DNA of 64,000 nucleotides from NCBI GenBank assembly GCA_017307375.1, contig JAFKFH010000005.1, positions 248,001 through 312,000 of the forward strand. The letters are read 5' to 3'. Source of the DNA: Alphaproteobacteria bacterium. GTDB lineage: Bacteria; Pseudomonadota; Alphaproteobacteria; Ferrovibrionales; Ferrovibrionaceae. Of this stretch, positions 1-7,352 are shown in pieces. A program made the position numbers and the translations under genes. Numbering within the stretch: the stretch's first letter is position 1; the number at the start of each line of letters is the position of its first letter. Under the pieces are notes generated by a model. The model worked only from the letters and a program-made list of their open reading frames with translations, did not search any database and had not been told where the DNA came from.

Positions 1-110
1 ACCGCTTCAAGGCGGAGATCGCCGATCTCGGCGTGGTCACCCATGTGCGGCTGAACAATATTCCGGATGGAGGCATCAGCCGGCTGCGTATCCTCGGCCG
101 CCGGCCATGA
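1..110 (+). CDS. alc: Allantoicase, C-terminal fragment (5' end outside window)
   Basis: Reading from base 3, the frame gives about 35 residues ending at the TGA at 108-110. It contains [20 protein letters not shown], which matches the conserved end of allantoicase (allantoate amidinohydrolase), the enzyme that yields ureidoglycolate and urea. The stop overlaps the allA start as ATGA, so the two genes are translationally coupled in a ureide-degradation operon. Only the tail is visible, so catalytic residues cannot be checked. The assignment rests on this motif plus the allA neighbour. Confidence 0.8.
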   Translation, partial: RFKAEIADLGVVTHVRLNNIPDGGISRLRILGRRP

Positions 111-607
111 TCGAATTGACGCCACGGCCGCTGACGGCGCAAGCCTTCAGGCCGTTCGGCGACGTCATTGCCGTCGACGGCCGGGATCATATCGAGATCA
201 ACGAGGGCATGGCGCGTCGCTACCATGACCTCGCCACGGTGGATGTCGAGGCCGAGGGCGGGCGTCCGCTGATCTCGATCTTTCGCGCGCGGCCGTGGTT
301 CCGGCCGATCCGGTTGCGGGTGATGGAGCGTCACCCGCTCGGATCGCAGGCCTTCGTCCCGATGCACGGCCACCCGTTTCTGGTGGTCGTCGCCCCGCCG
401 GGCCCCGCCCCGTCCCCCGCCGCTCTCAGCGCCTTCGTCACCGACGGGCGCCAAGGGGTCAATTACGGCCGGGGAGTCTGGCATCATCCATTGCTCGCGC
501 TCGACCGTATAACGGACTTCCTGGTGGTCGACCGCGGCGGGGATGGCCACAATCTGGACGAGATCGACTACCGGATCCACGACGTATCGGTCGTCTTGCC
601 GGACTGA
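107..607 (+). CDS. allA: Ureidoglycolate lyase AllA
   Basis: This 166-residue protein has the length and single cupin-like domain of ureidoglycolate lyase, which splits ureidoglycolate into glyoxylate and urea in the last step of allantoin breakdown. Family landmarks are the N-terminal [14 protein letters not shown], the central [20 protein letters not shown] and the later [10 protein letters not shown], with metal/substrate-binding His and Gln residues in the last two. The start is fixed by the ATGA overlap with the allantoicase stop. A small GC hairpin (629-642) lies just downstream and may mark the operon end. Confidence 0.93.
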   Translation: MIELTPRPLTAQAFRPFGDVIAVDGRDHIEINEGMARRYHDLATVDVEAEGGRPLISIFRARPWFRPIRLRVMERHPLGSQAFVPMHGHPFLVVVAPPGPAPSPAALSAFVTDGRQGVNYGRGVWHHPLLALDRITDFLVVDRGGDGHNLDEIDYRIHDVSVVLPD

Positions 608-628
608 TCGCGGAGGTTTTATGACGCA

Positions 629-642
629 CCCCGCTTGCGGGG
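629..642 (+). terminator. Short GC hairpin after allA, weak terminator candidate
   Basis: CCCCGC and GCGGGG arms with only two bases between them, followed by ATTTACC rather than a clean T-run. It lies 20 bases past the allA stop. It may contribute to termination, but the loop is too tight and the tail too weak for a firm call. Confidence 0.3.
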
Positions 643-691
643 GATTTACCTCACGGTTCATCTCGTTATCATCGAGCCGTAGTGGTAAGCT

Positions 692-755
692 GTTGCGTTG
701 AAAGAATTGTTCGCAACGACTGAGGTCGCTGGCATGACGAAACCGAGGACTCGGT
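692..755. promoter_or_regulatory. Two inverted repeats upstream of the response regulator
   Basis: The 170-base gap before the response regulator holds GTTGCG (692-697) paired with CGCAAC (712-717), and a tighter repeat ACCGAG-GA-CTCGGT at 742-755. The second lies about 22 bases before the start codon, a plausible place for autoregulation by an OmpR-type regulator. The repeats are seen directly. The operator role is inferred. Confidence 0.35.
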
Positions 756-777
756 CTCGAGGAATGGGGAACCTGGA

Positions 778-1503
778 ATGAACAACCCGGCCGGCACCCG
801 CGTGCTGATCCTCGAAGACGACAAAGAACTGTCCCAGGTCGTCTCGGCATATCTCGAATCGGAAGGCTTGAAGGTCAAGACCGCCACGGCGGTCGAGGCG
901 GCGATGAAGCTGGTGCTGGAGTGGAAGCCCAGCGCCGTCGTGATCGACATCAACCTGCAAGGGGAAAGCGGCCTGAACCTCGTCCGCCGGTTGCAGGACC
1001 GGACCGATATCGGCCTGCTCATCCTTACCGGCCGGGGCGATCCGCTCGACCGCGTGCTAGGCCTGGAACTCGGCGCCGACGACTATATCGTCAAGCCGGT
1101 GCTGCTGCGCGAATTGCTGGCGCGCATCAATTCGGTGGTCCGCCGGGTCGAGCGCAGCGCGGCCGAGGCCACCGAAGCCGGCGGCCGCTATGGCTTCGGC
1201 ACGTTCGAGCTCGACTGCAACGCCCGCATCCTCTCGGACGCACAGGGGAACGAGATTCCGCTGACCACAGCGGAATACCGCCTGTTGCAGGCATTCGTCA
1301 GCCACGCCGGCCGGGTGCTGAACCGTGACCAGTTGCTCGATCTCGCACGCGGGCGCAAGGCTGCGCATATCGACCGCTCGATCGACATGCTCGTGTCGAA
1401 GCTGCGCGCCAAGCTCGAAACCGACCGCGACCACCCCACCCTGATCAAGACGGTGCACGGCTCGGGCTACGTCTTCACCTCGGCGGTCAATCGGCTGGCC
1501 TGA
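778..1503 (+). CDS. OmpR/PhoB-family two-component response regulator
   Basis: This 241-residue protein has a receiver domain (about 8-122) and a winged-helix DNA-binding domain (about 140-236). The receiver is complete: acidic cluster E13-D14-D15, phospho-acceptor D57 in VVIDINL, switch T84 and invariant K106 followed by proline. The C-terminal part has the OmpR pattern LTTAEYRLLQAFVSHAGRVL and the recognition region ending in VHGSGYVF. It is expected to bind DNA as a phosphorylation-dependent transcription factor. The convergent kinase-like gene overlaps its 3' end by 17 bases and may be its partner, though that protein lacks obvious ATP-binding motifs. The target genes are unknown. Confidence 0.93.
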   Translation: MNNPAGTRVLILEDDKELSQVVSAYLESEGLKVKTATAVEAAMKLVLEWKPSAVVIDINLQGESGLNLVRRLQDRTDIGLLILTGRGDPLDRVLGLELGADDYIVKPVLLRELLARINSVVRRVERSAAEATEAGGRYGFGTFELDCNARILSDAQGNEIPLTTAEYRLLQAFVSHAGRVLNRDQLLDLARGRKAAHIDRSIDMLVSKLRAKLETDRDHPTLIKTVHGSGYVFTSAVNRLA

Positions 1504-2620
1504 CGCCGTCCAGGTCGATGCGGGGCAGGAGCAGGCTGAGCCGCGCCGCCCCGCCGGCCATCTCCTCGCGAACCATCGCCCCGCCCGATCGCTGGGCAAA
1601 GCTCGCGACCGCGGCGAGGCCGTGATCGTCGACCGAAATCCGACGACCCGCCTGGGCCGAGAAGCTCAGCGACAGCATGGCGTACGGACCGGGGATCACC
1701 CATAGCCCGTCGGCATCGGTTTCGGCGAGCCAGCGCGGCTCGACCGCAAGGGTCAGCCGGCCATGGCCGTCCAGAACCTTTCCGGCATGCCGGATCAGCT
1801 GCAGCAATGCCGCCTCGAGTTGCGCGCGGTCGGCTCCCACGGTGACGACCGAACGGCCACGGCGGTAGAGCACCTCGACGTCGTCGCCGATCAGTTCGGG
1901 CAAGGCCGGCCCAAGCCCCACCATCAGGTCGTTCAGGTCGACGGGGCCGGTCGGCGGCAGCCGTTCGCCGGCGATCAACTGGCGCACCATGTTGGTGCCG
2001 CGATCGGTCGCCGACACGATGGCGGTAAGATGCCGGCGCAAGGCGGCGTCGGCAGGGCTGAGCTTCTGCGCCATCTCGACATTGGCCGAAATGACCATCA
2101 GCAAATTGTTGAAGTCGTGCGCAATATCGGCGGCCAGCCGGCTCAGCGCGTCGGCCGTGCGCGTCTGGGCCCGGCGATATTCGTTGCCACGCCGCGCCGT
2201 CACATCGACGATATAGCCGGCATAGACGGCGCCCGGCCCGCCGGTCGTGTCGGGCACGGCCTGGAGCAGGGCGACACGTTGCTGGCCATCGCGGGGGGTC
2301 AGTCGGAATTCCCGGCGAAATGCCGCGCCGGCAAGCTGGGCGTCATGCAGATCCGCCAGCACCGCGTCGAATTCGTCGGCATGCAGCGCTGCGGTCCAAC
2401 CCTCGCCGAGCGCCGCGGCCTCGGCCATGCCAAGCAGCGCTGCGGCGGCCGGGTTCAGGGCGACGAGGCTGAGCCCTTCCAGGCGCAACAGGCCGATCGG
2501 CGCCTGCAGGGCAAGTGTGCCTGCGGCGTCAGCATCAGCGGCCTTGCGGCGCCGCGGCCGTTTCGTCGTCTGTTGCCGTTGGGTGGACACAGCGCCTCGC
2601 CGGGGGGCCTCCAATCTCAA
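1487..2620 (-). CDS. PAS/histidine-kinase-like protein with degenerate ATPase domain
   Basis: A PAS-like region (about 38-143) is followed by a dimerisation/phospho-acceptor helix, LAADIAHDFNNLL, with the candidate histidine near residue 168, as in CckA-like kinases. The following region should be a HATPase_c domain, but its motifs are absent. The N-box position reads ALLQLIRHAGKVL without the expected asparagines, and no DTGxGM or GLGL glycine boxes are visible, only DHGLAAVASFAQRSGG. It could be a pseudokinase, a histidine phosphotransfer or phosphatase partner, or a very divergent kinase. The longest frame starts at TTG (2620). A GTG at 2590 is an alternative start. No membrane segment was seen, so it is probably cytosolic. 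It converges on and overlaps the response regulator. Confidence 0.75.
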   Translation of the reverse strand: MRLEAPRRGAVSTQRQQTTKRPRRRKAADADAAGTLALQAPIGLLRLEGLSLVALNPAAAALLGMAEAAALGEGWTAALHADEFDAVLADLHDAQLAGAAFRREFRLTPRDGQQRVALLQAVPDTTGGPGAVYAGYIVDVTARRGNEYRRAQTRTADALSRLAADIAHDFNNLLMVISANVEMAQKLSPADAALRRHLTAIVSATDRGTNMVRQLIAGERLPPTGPVDLNDLMVGLGPALPELIGDDVEVLYRRGRSVVTVGADRAQLEAALLQLIRHAGKVLDGHGRLTLAVEPRWLAETDADGLWVIPGPYAMLSLSFSAQAGRRISVDDHGLAAVASFAQRSGGAMVREEMAGGAARLSLLLPRIDLDGVRPAD

Positions 2621-2691
2621 TCAGGAGAATATAGTGTCGCGGCGTGCAACGTCTGTAATTTGAGTGAGATTCTCATTTTCGTTACAACAGT

Positions 2692-3573
2692 TTACATTCG
2701 CCGCCGCCGGGTCTCGCGATAGAGGATGTAGAGGCCCGAGGCGATCACGATCGCCGTTCCGACCCAGACCCAGCGGTCGGGGACCTCGCCCCAGAACATG
2801 TAGCCGAGCCCCACGGCCCACAGCATCGACGAATATTCGAAGGGGGCGATCACCGCGACGGGGGCCTGGGTGAAGGCCCTGGTCATCGTCAGCTGGGCGA
2901 TGCCCCCGAGCAGCCCGATACCGATCAGCACCGGCCAGTCGGCCAGGGTCGGCGTCACCCAAAGGAACGGCATCGCCGCCCCGGACACGACGGCCGAGGA
3001 GAAAGTGAAATAGAGCACGATGGTCGCCGGATGCTCGGTCGCCCCGAGCTTGCGGATCACGACGACGACCAGCGCATAGAGAAAGGCGCCGAAAACCGCA
3101 ACCAGCGAAGCGACCTCGAGCATGCCGACCCCGGGCCTGGTCATCACCAGTACCCCGGCAAAGCCGACCAGCACCGCGGTCCAGCGGCGCCAGCCGACCG
3201 CTTCGCCCAGCATCGGCACCGACAGCGCGGTCATGAACAACGGGGCCGAGAAGCCGATCGCGATGACCGTCGCCAGTTCCAATTCGCCATAGGCATAGAA
3301 GAAGCAGCACATCGAGATCAGGCCGAACACGGCACGCAGGGCGTGGCCGATCGGCCGCTTGGTGCGCAAGAGCTTCAACCCGCCGCCGGCGACGATCGGA
3401 AACATCACCGGAATCAGCGCAAACAGGTTGCGGGCGAAGACGAGCTGCAGGGTCGGGTAGCGGCCGGCGAGATGCTTGATCAGCGCATCCATCACCGTGA
3501 AGCACAAGACGGCGGCGCACATCAGCACAATGCCGCGCAGCGGGTTGCCGCGGGCTTGGCCAGGGTTATCCAT
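2692..3573 (-). CDS. EamA/DMT-family transporter
   Basis: This 293-residue integral membrane protein has about ten hydrophobic helices arranged as two EamA repeats, e.g. GIVLMCAAVLCFTVMDALIK at the N-terminus and PFEYSSMLWAVGLGYMFWGE in the second half. That is typical of drug/metabolite exporters of the RhaT/YdcZ superfamily. Substrate cannot be read from the sequence. The gene starts 24 bases after the oppF stop on the same strand, so it is probably the last gene of the opp operon. That would suggest export of an amino acid or related product of peptide uptake. Confidence 0.85.
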   Translation of the reverse strand: MDNPGQARGNPLRGIVLMCAAVLCFTVMDALIKHLAGRYPTLQLVFARNLFALIPVMFPIVAGGGLKLLRTKRPIGHALRAVFGLISMCCFFYAYGELELATVIAIGFSAPLFMTALSVPMLGEAVGWRRWTAVLVGFAGVLVMTRPGVGMLEVASLVAVFGAFLYALVVVVIRKLGATEHPATIVLYFTFSSAVVSGAAMPFLWVTPTLADWPVLIGIGLLGGIAQLTMTRAFTQAPVAVIAPFEYSSMLWAVGLGYMFWGEVPDRWVWVGTAIVIASGLYILYRETRRRRM

Positions 3574-3597
3574 GAAACTTCAGAGCTCCCGAGGCGG

Positions 3598-4599
3598 TCA
3601 GGCCCCCTGCGTAGACCGATCGCGCCAGCGATGGCAAGCCGCCAGATGGAGGGCGTCGTCGTCGATCGCCTCGGCTGTCGGCATCGTCGTGGCACAGATC
3701 TCGATGGCCAACGGACAGCGCGTGCGGAACGCACACCCGGAAGGCGGGTTCAGCGGCGAAGGCGGTTCGCCCGTGAGCCCGGCCCGGCGTCGGCCACGCG
3801 CCGCCACCGGATCGGGGGGCGGGACCGCGGCGAGCAAGGCCCGGGTATACGGATGGCAGGGATCGGCAAACAGGGCCTCGGCCGGCCCGATCTCGGCGAC
3901 GCGGCCGAGATAGAGCACGAGGATCCGATGGCTCAGATGCCTGACGACCGCAAGATTGTGCGAGATGAACAAGAGCGCCACCCCGGTCTCGCGCTGCAGC
4001 GCCGCCAGCAGGTTGACGATCTGCGCCTGGATCGAGACGTCGAGGGCCGAGACCGCCTCGTCGCAGACGATCAGCCGCGGCTCCAGGATCATCGCGCGGG
4101 CGATACCGATGCGCTGGCACTGGCCGCCGGAGAATTCATGCGGGTAGCGGTCGAGGGCCGTGTCGTCCAGCCCGACCCGGGCGAGCCAGCGCGACACCGC
4201 CTCGCGCATCTGGATCCGCGTCATGTCAGGCCGGTGGGTCGCCAGCGGCTCGGCAATCGACTGAAACACGGTGGCGCGCGGATCGAGGGCGGCGAGCGGA
4301 TCCTGGAAAACGATCTGCAGGTCGCGGCGCAACGGACGCATCGCCCCCTCGCCCAGGCGGCGCAGGTCCTGGCCCAGCCAGACGATCTGGCCGGCTTCGG
4401 CCGGGATCAGCCGGAGAATGGCCCGGCCCAGCGTCGACTTGCCCGAGCCCGATTCGCCGACGATGCCGAGCGTCTCGCCGGCGCCCAGGTCGAAGGAGAC
4501 GCCGTCGATCGCGGTCAGGACCCGGTCCGGGCCGAACAGCCCGCGTCCGAGATCGAAGCGGACGATCAGATCCCGCACGGACAGGATGGGCCGGCTCAC
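3598..4599 (-). CDS. oppF: Oligopeptide ABC transporter ATP-binding protein OppF
   Basis: ABC ATPase of 333 residues with Walker A GESGSGKSTLGRAI, signature EFSGGQCQRIGIARA, Walker B LIVCDEAVSALD and the switch histidine in LLFISHNLAVVRHL. The C-terminal oligopeptide/dipeptide extension carries the cysteines of the OppF/DppF class (CAFRTRCPLAIEICATT), which may bind an Fe-S cluster as in related proteins. The GTG start at 4599 gives a GTGA overlap with the oppD stop. The longer upstream ATG frame would lie inside oppD and was rejected. It forms a heterodimeric ATPase with OppD at the cytoplasmic face. Confidence 0.93.
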   Translation of the reverse strand: MSRPILSVRDLIVRFDLGRGLFGPDRVLTAIDGVSFDLGAGETLGIVGESGSGKSTLGRAILRLIPAEAGQIVWLGQDLRRLGEGAMRPLRRDLQIVFQDPLAALDPRATVFQSIAEPLATHRPDMTRIQMREAVSRWLARVGLDDTALDRYPHEFSGGQCQRIGIARAMILEPRLIVCDEAVSALDVSIQAQIVNLLAALQRETGVALLFISHNLAVVRHLSHRILVLYLGRVAEIGPAEALFADPCHPYTRALLAAVPPPDPVAARGRRRAGLTGEPPSPLNPPSGCAFRTRCPLAIEICATTMPTAEAIDDDALHLAACHRWRDRSTQGA

Positions 4600-5561
4600 G
4601 GCGCACCGACCTTCCGGCAGGCGACCTGGCGGCCCGGCGCGACCGGTGCCAGCACCGGTGGCGCATGGCGGCAACCGTCATCGGCAAGCAGGCAGCGCGG
4701 GGCGAAGGCGCAGCCCGGCGGCAGTCGGGCCGGATCGGGCGGCTGCCCGGGTATGGTGGCAAGCAGGTCGACGCCCGGCCGGTCGACCCGCGGCATCGCC
4801 GCAAGCAGCCCCTGGGTATAGGGGTGCAGCGGACAGGCAAACAGATCTTCGACCCCGGCGACCTCGACCAGGCGGCCGGCATACATCACCGCGACCCGGT
4901 CCGCGAGGCCGGCGACAACACCGAGATCATGGCTGATCAGGACCTGGGTCAGGCCGCCATCACGCTTCAGTTCGGCAAACAGGTCGAGGATCTGGGCCTG
5001 CACGGTGACGTCGAGGGCGGTGGTCGGCTCGTCCGCGACGAGAATGTCGGGCCGGCCCAGCAGCGCCATCGCGATCGTGGCGCGCTGGCGCATGCCGCCG
5101 GAAAACTCGTGCGGGTAGAGGTCGATGCGCCGGGCCGCATCCGGGATGCCGACGCGATCGAGCAGGTCGAGCGCGGCCCGGCGCGCCGTCGACCGATCGG
5201 CGCCGTGATGGCGCTCGACCACCTCGGCGAGCTGCCGGCCGATGGTCAGATACGGGTTCAGGGCGGTCATCGGGTCCTGGAACACCATGGCGATGCGCCG
5301 GCCGCGGATATCGGCGAGTTGCCCCTGCCCTGCCCCGACCAGTTCGGTATCGCCAAGCCGGGCACTGCCGGTGACGACGGCGCCAGGCGGCACGAGGCCG
5401 AGCACGCCCAGCCACAACAGGCTCTTGCCCGATCCGGATTCGCCGACGAGGCCCAGGGTCTCGCCCTCGCCCAGCGTCAGCCCGACCTCGCGCACCACGG
5501 TGCGCGGGCCGGACAGGGTCCCAAGCGTCACGGTCAGGCCATCAACGATCAGCCGGCTCAT
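4596..5561 (-). CDS. oppD: Oligopeptide ABC transporter ATP-binding protein OppD
   Basis: ABC ATPase of 321 residues: Walker A GESGSGKSLLWLGV, signature EFSGGMRQRATIAMALL, Walker B ILVADEPTTALD, H-loop LISHDLGVVAGLADR. The C-terminal segment has the Cys-rich oligopeptide-type tail (CAFAPRCLLADDGCRHAPP). The ATG at 5561 overlaps the oppC stop as ATGA, and its own stop overlaps the oppF GTG, so D and F are translationally coupled for 1:1 synthesis. It energises peptide uptake through OppBC. Confidence 0.93.
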   Translation of the reverse strand: MSRLIVDGLTVTLGTLSGPRTVVREVGLTLGEGETLGLVGESGSGKSLLWLGVLGLVPPGAVVTGSARLGDTELVGAGQGQLADIRGRRIAMVFQDPMTALNPYLTIGRQLAEVVERHHGADRSTARRAALDLLDRVGIPDAARRIDLYPHEFSGGMRQRATIAMALLGRPDILVADEPTTALDVTVQAQILDLFAELKRDGGLTQVLISHDLGVVAGLADRVAVMYAGRLVEVAGVEDLFACPLHPYTQGLLAAMPRVDRPGVDLLATIPGQPPDPARLPPGCAFAPRCLLADDGCRHAPPVLAPVAPGRQVACRKVGAP

Positions 5562-6427
5562 CGCCCGTCCCGCGGGTCGAGCGCGTCGCGCAGGGCGTCG
5601 CCGAGCAGGTTGAGGCACAGCAGCGTCAGGGCGAGGAACGTGCCGGGCAGCAGCAGCAGCCACGGCGCCTCCTCGATGTTCTGCGCGCCCTCCGAGATCA
5701 GCACGCCCCAGCTGGTCATCGGCTCCTGAACGCCGAGGCCGAGAAACGAAATGAAACTCTCGATCAGCATGACCTCGGGGATCGTCAGCGTCAGAAAGAC
5801 GATGACCGGGCCCAGCACGTTGGGCACGATATGGCGGCGGACGATGGTCAGGCCGGGGACGCCGATGGCCCGCGCCGCCTCGATGAACTCGCGCCGCTTC
5901 AGGCTCAGTGTCTGGCCCCGCACGATACGGGCCATGGTCAGCCATTCGACGGCCCCGATGGCCACGAAGATCAGGACGATATTCCGCCCGAAATAGACCA
6001 TCAGCAGGATAACGAAGAACATGAACGGCAGCGCGTAGAGGATATCGACCACGCGCATCATCAGCCCGTCGACCCGGCCGCCGACATACCCGGCGACGGC
6101 GCCCCAGGACACCCCGATCACCAGGGCGACCAGACTGGCGATCAGGCCGACCAGCAGCGAGATGCGGCCGCCGACCAGGGTACGGGCCAGCAGGTCGCGG
6201 CCGTTCGGATCGGTGCCGAACCAGTGGCCCGAGGCCCAGTCGGGTCCGGTCAGGATGCTGTCCCAGGCGACGGCATCGTAGCTGTGGGGGATGACCCAGG
6301 GCCCGGCGACGCAGAGCACGACGATCAGGCCCAGCACCGTCATCGCCGCCATCGCCGACGGGTTGCGCCGCAGGCGGAACCAGGCACGGCCCCCGGGGCT
6401 GCGTGGCAGAGCCGCGGCATCAGTCAT
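5558..6427 (-). CDS. oppC: Oligopeptide ABC transporter permease OppC
   Basis: Permease of 289 residues with an N-terminal helix (MAAMTVLGLIVVLCVAG), the extended periplasmic OppC-type loop containing FGTDPNGRDLLART, and five further helices. The EAA coupling loop appears as EAARAIGVPGLTIVRRHIVPN. The ATG at 6427 overlaps the end of oppB by eight bases (ATGACTGA), so the longer upstream start was discarded. It pairs with OppB to form the transmembrane channel. Confidence 0.93.
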   Translation of the reverse strand: MTDAAALPRSPGGRAWFRLRRNPSAMAAMTVLGLIVVLCVAGPWVIPHSYDAVAWDSILTGPDWASGHWFGTDPNGRDLLARTLVGGRISLLVGLIASLVALVIGVSWGAVAGYVGGRVDGLMMRVVDILYALPFMFFVILLMVYFGRNIVLIFVAIGAVEWLTMARIVRGQTLSLKRREFIEAARAIGVPGLTIVRRHIVPNVLGPVIVFLTLTIPEVMLIESFISFLGLGVQEPMTSWGVLISEGAQNIEEAPWLLLLPGTFLALTLLCLNLLGDALRDALDPRDGR

Positions 6428-7343
6428 AACGCACCCGGGGATCGAGCCAGCCATAGGCGAGATCGGCCAGCAGGTTCAGCAGGATGATCAGCGTGCCATA
6501 GAACAGCACGATACCGAGGACCAGGGTGTAGTCGCGATTCAGGGCGCCCTGCACGAAGTAGCGCCCAAGGCCGGGAATGCCGAAGATCTGCTCGATGACG
6601 ACCGAGCCGGTAAGCAGCGCGGCGGCCGTGGGGCCGAGATAGGAGACGACCGGCAGCAGGGCCGCACGCGCCGCATGGCGGGCCAGGATGGTGCCGTTGC
6701 GCAGGCCCTTGGCCCGCGCGGTGCGGATATAGGGGCTGCCCAGCACCTCGGCGAGCGAGCCGCGCGTCAGCCGCGCCACATAGGCGATCTTGGGCAGGGC
6801 CAGCGCCACGACCGGCAGGATCAGGTAGCGCACGGCCCCGTCGCCCCAGCCGCCCACCGGCAGGATGCGCAGATAGACGCCGAGCAGCAGGGTCAGGGCG
6901 GGCGCCACCACGAAGTTCGGGATGGCGATCCCGGTCATGGCCAGCGTCATCACCAGCCGGTCGACCCAGCTATTGCGTCGGAGGGCCGCGACCGCGCCGC
7001 AGGCGACCCCGATCACCACGGCCACGACCAGCGCCGACAGCCCGATCCGGGCCGTGACCGGCAGGCCGGTCGCGATCAGCTCGGCGACACGATAGTCCTT
7101 GTACTTGAACGAGGGACCGAGGTCTCCGCGCGCAAGATCGCCGAGATAGCGCAGATACTGCGCCGACAACGGCGCATCGAGATTGTAGGCGCGGCGCAGG
7201 TTGGCCTCGATCTCCGGCGGCAGCTGCCGCTCCTCGTCGAACGGCCCGCCAGGGGCGAGGCGCACCAGGAAGAAGGCGATCGTGACCAGCGCGAACAGCG
7301 TAGGAATGGCGCCGAGCAGCCGCGCCACGGCATAGCGGAACAT
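6420..7343 (-). CDS. oppB: Oligopeptide ABC transporter permease OppB
   Basis: Permease of 307 residues, very close in length and sequence pattern to enterobacterial OppB. It begins MFRYAVARLLGAIPTLFALV and contains LGPSFKYKDY and the EAA loop YIRTARAKGLRNGTILARHA. It ends GWLDPRVRYD, and the family-typical GIPGLGRYFVQGALNRDYTL is present. Six transmembrane helices are expected. It follows oppA by nine bases and overlaps oppC. The resemblance is to OppB rather than DppB, which supports oligopeptide rather than dipeptide uptake. Confidence 0.94.
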   Translation of the reverse strand: MFRYAVARLLGAIPTLFALVTIAFFLVRLAPGGPFDEERQLPPEIEANLRRAYNLDAPLSAQYLRYLGDLARGDLGPSFKYKDYRVAELIATGLPVTARIGLSALVVAVVIGVACGAVAALRRNSWVDRLVMTLAMTGIAIPNFVVAPALTLLLGVYLRILPVGGWGDGAVRYLILPVVALALPKIAYVARLTRGSLAEVLGSPYIRTARAKGLRNGTILARHAARAALLPVVSYLGPTAAALLTGSVVIEQIFGIPGLGRYFVQGALNRDYTLVLGIVLFYGTLIILLNLLADLAYGWLDPRVRYD

Positions 7344-7352
7344 CTGAAGGCG

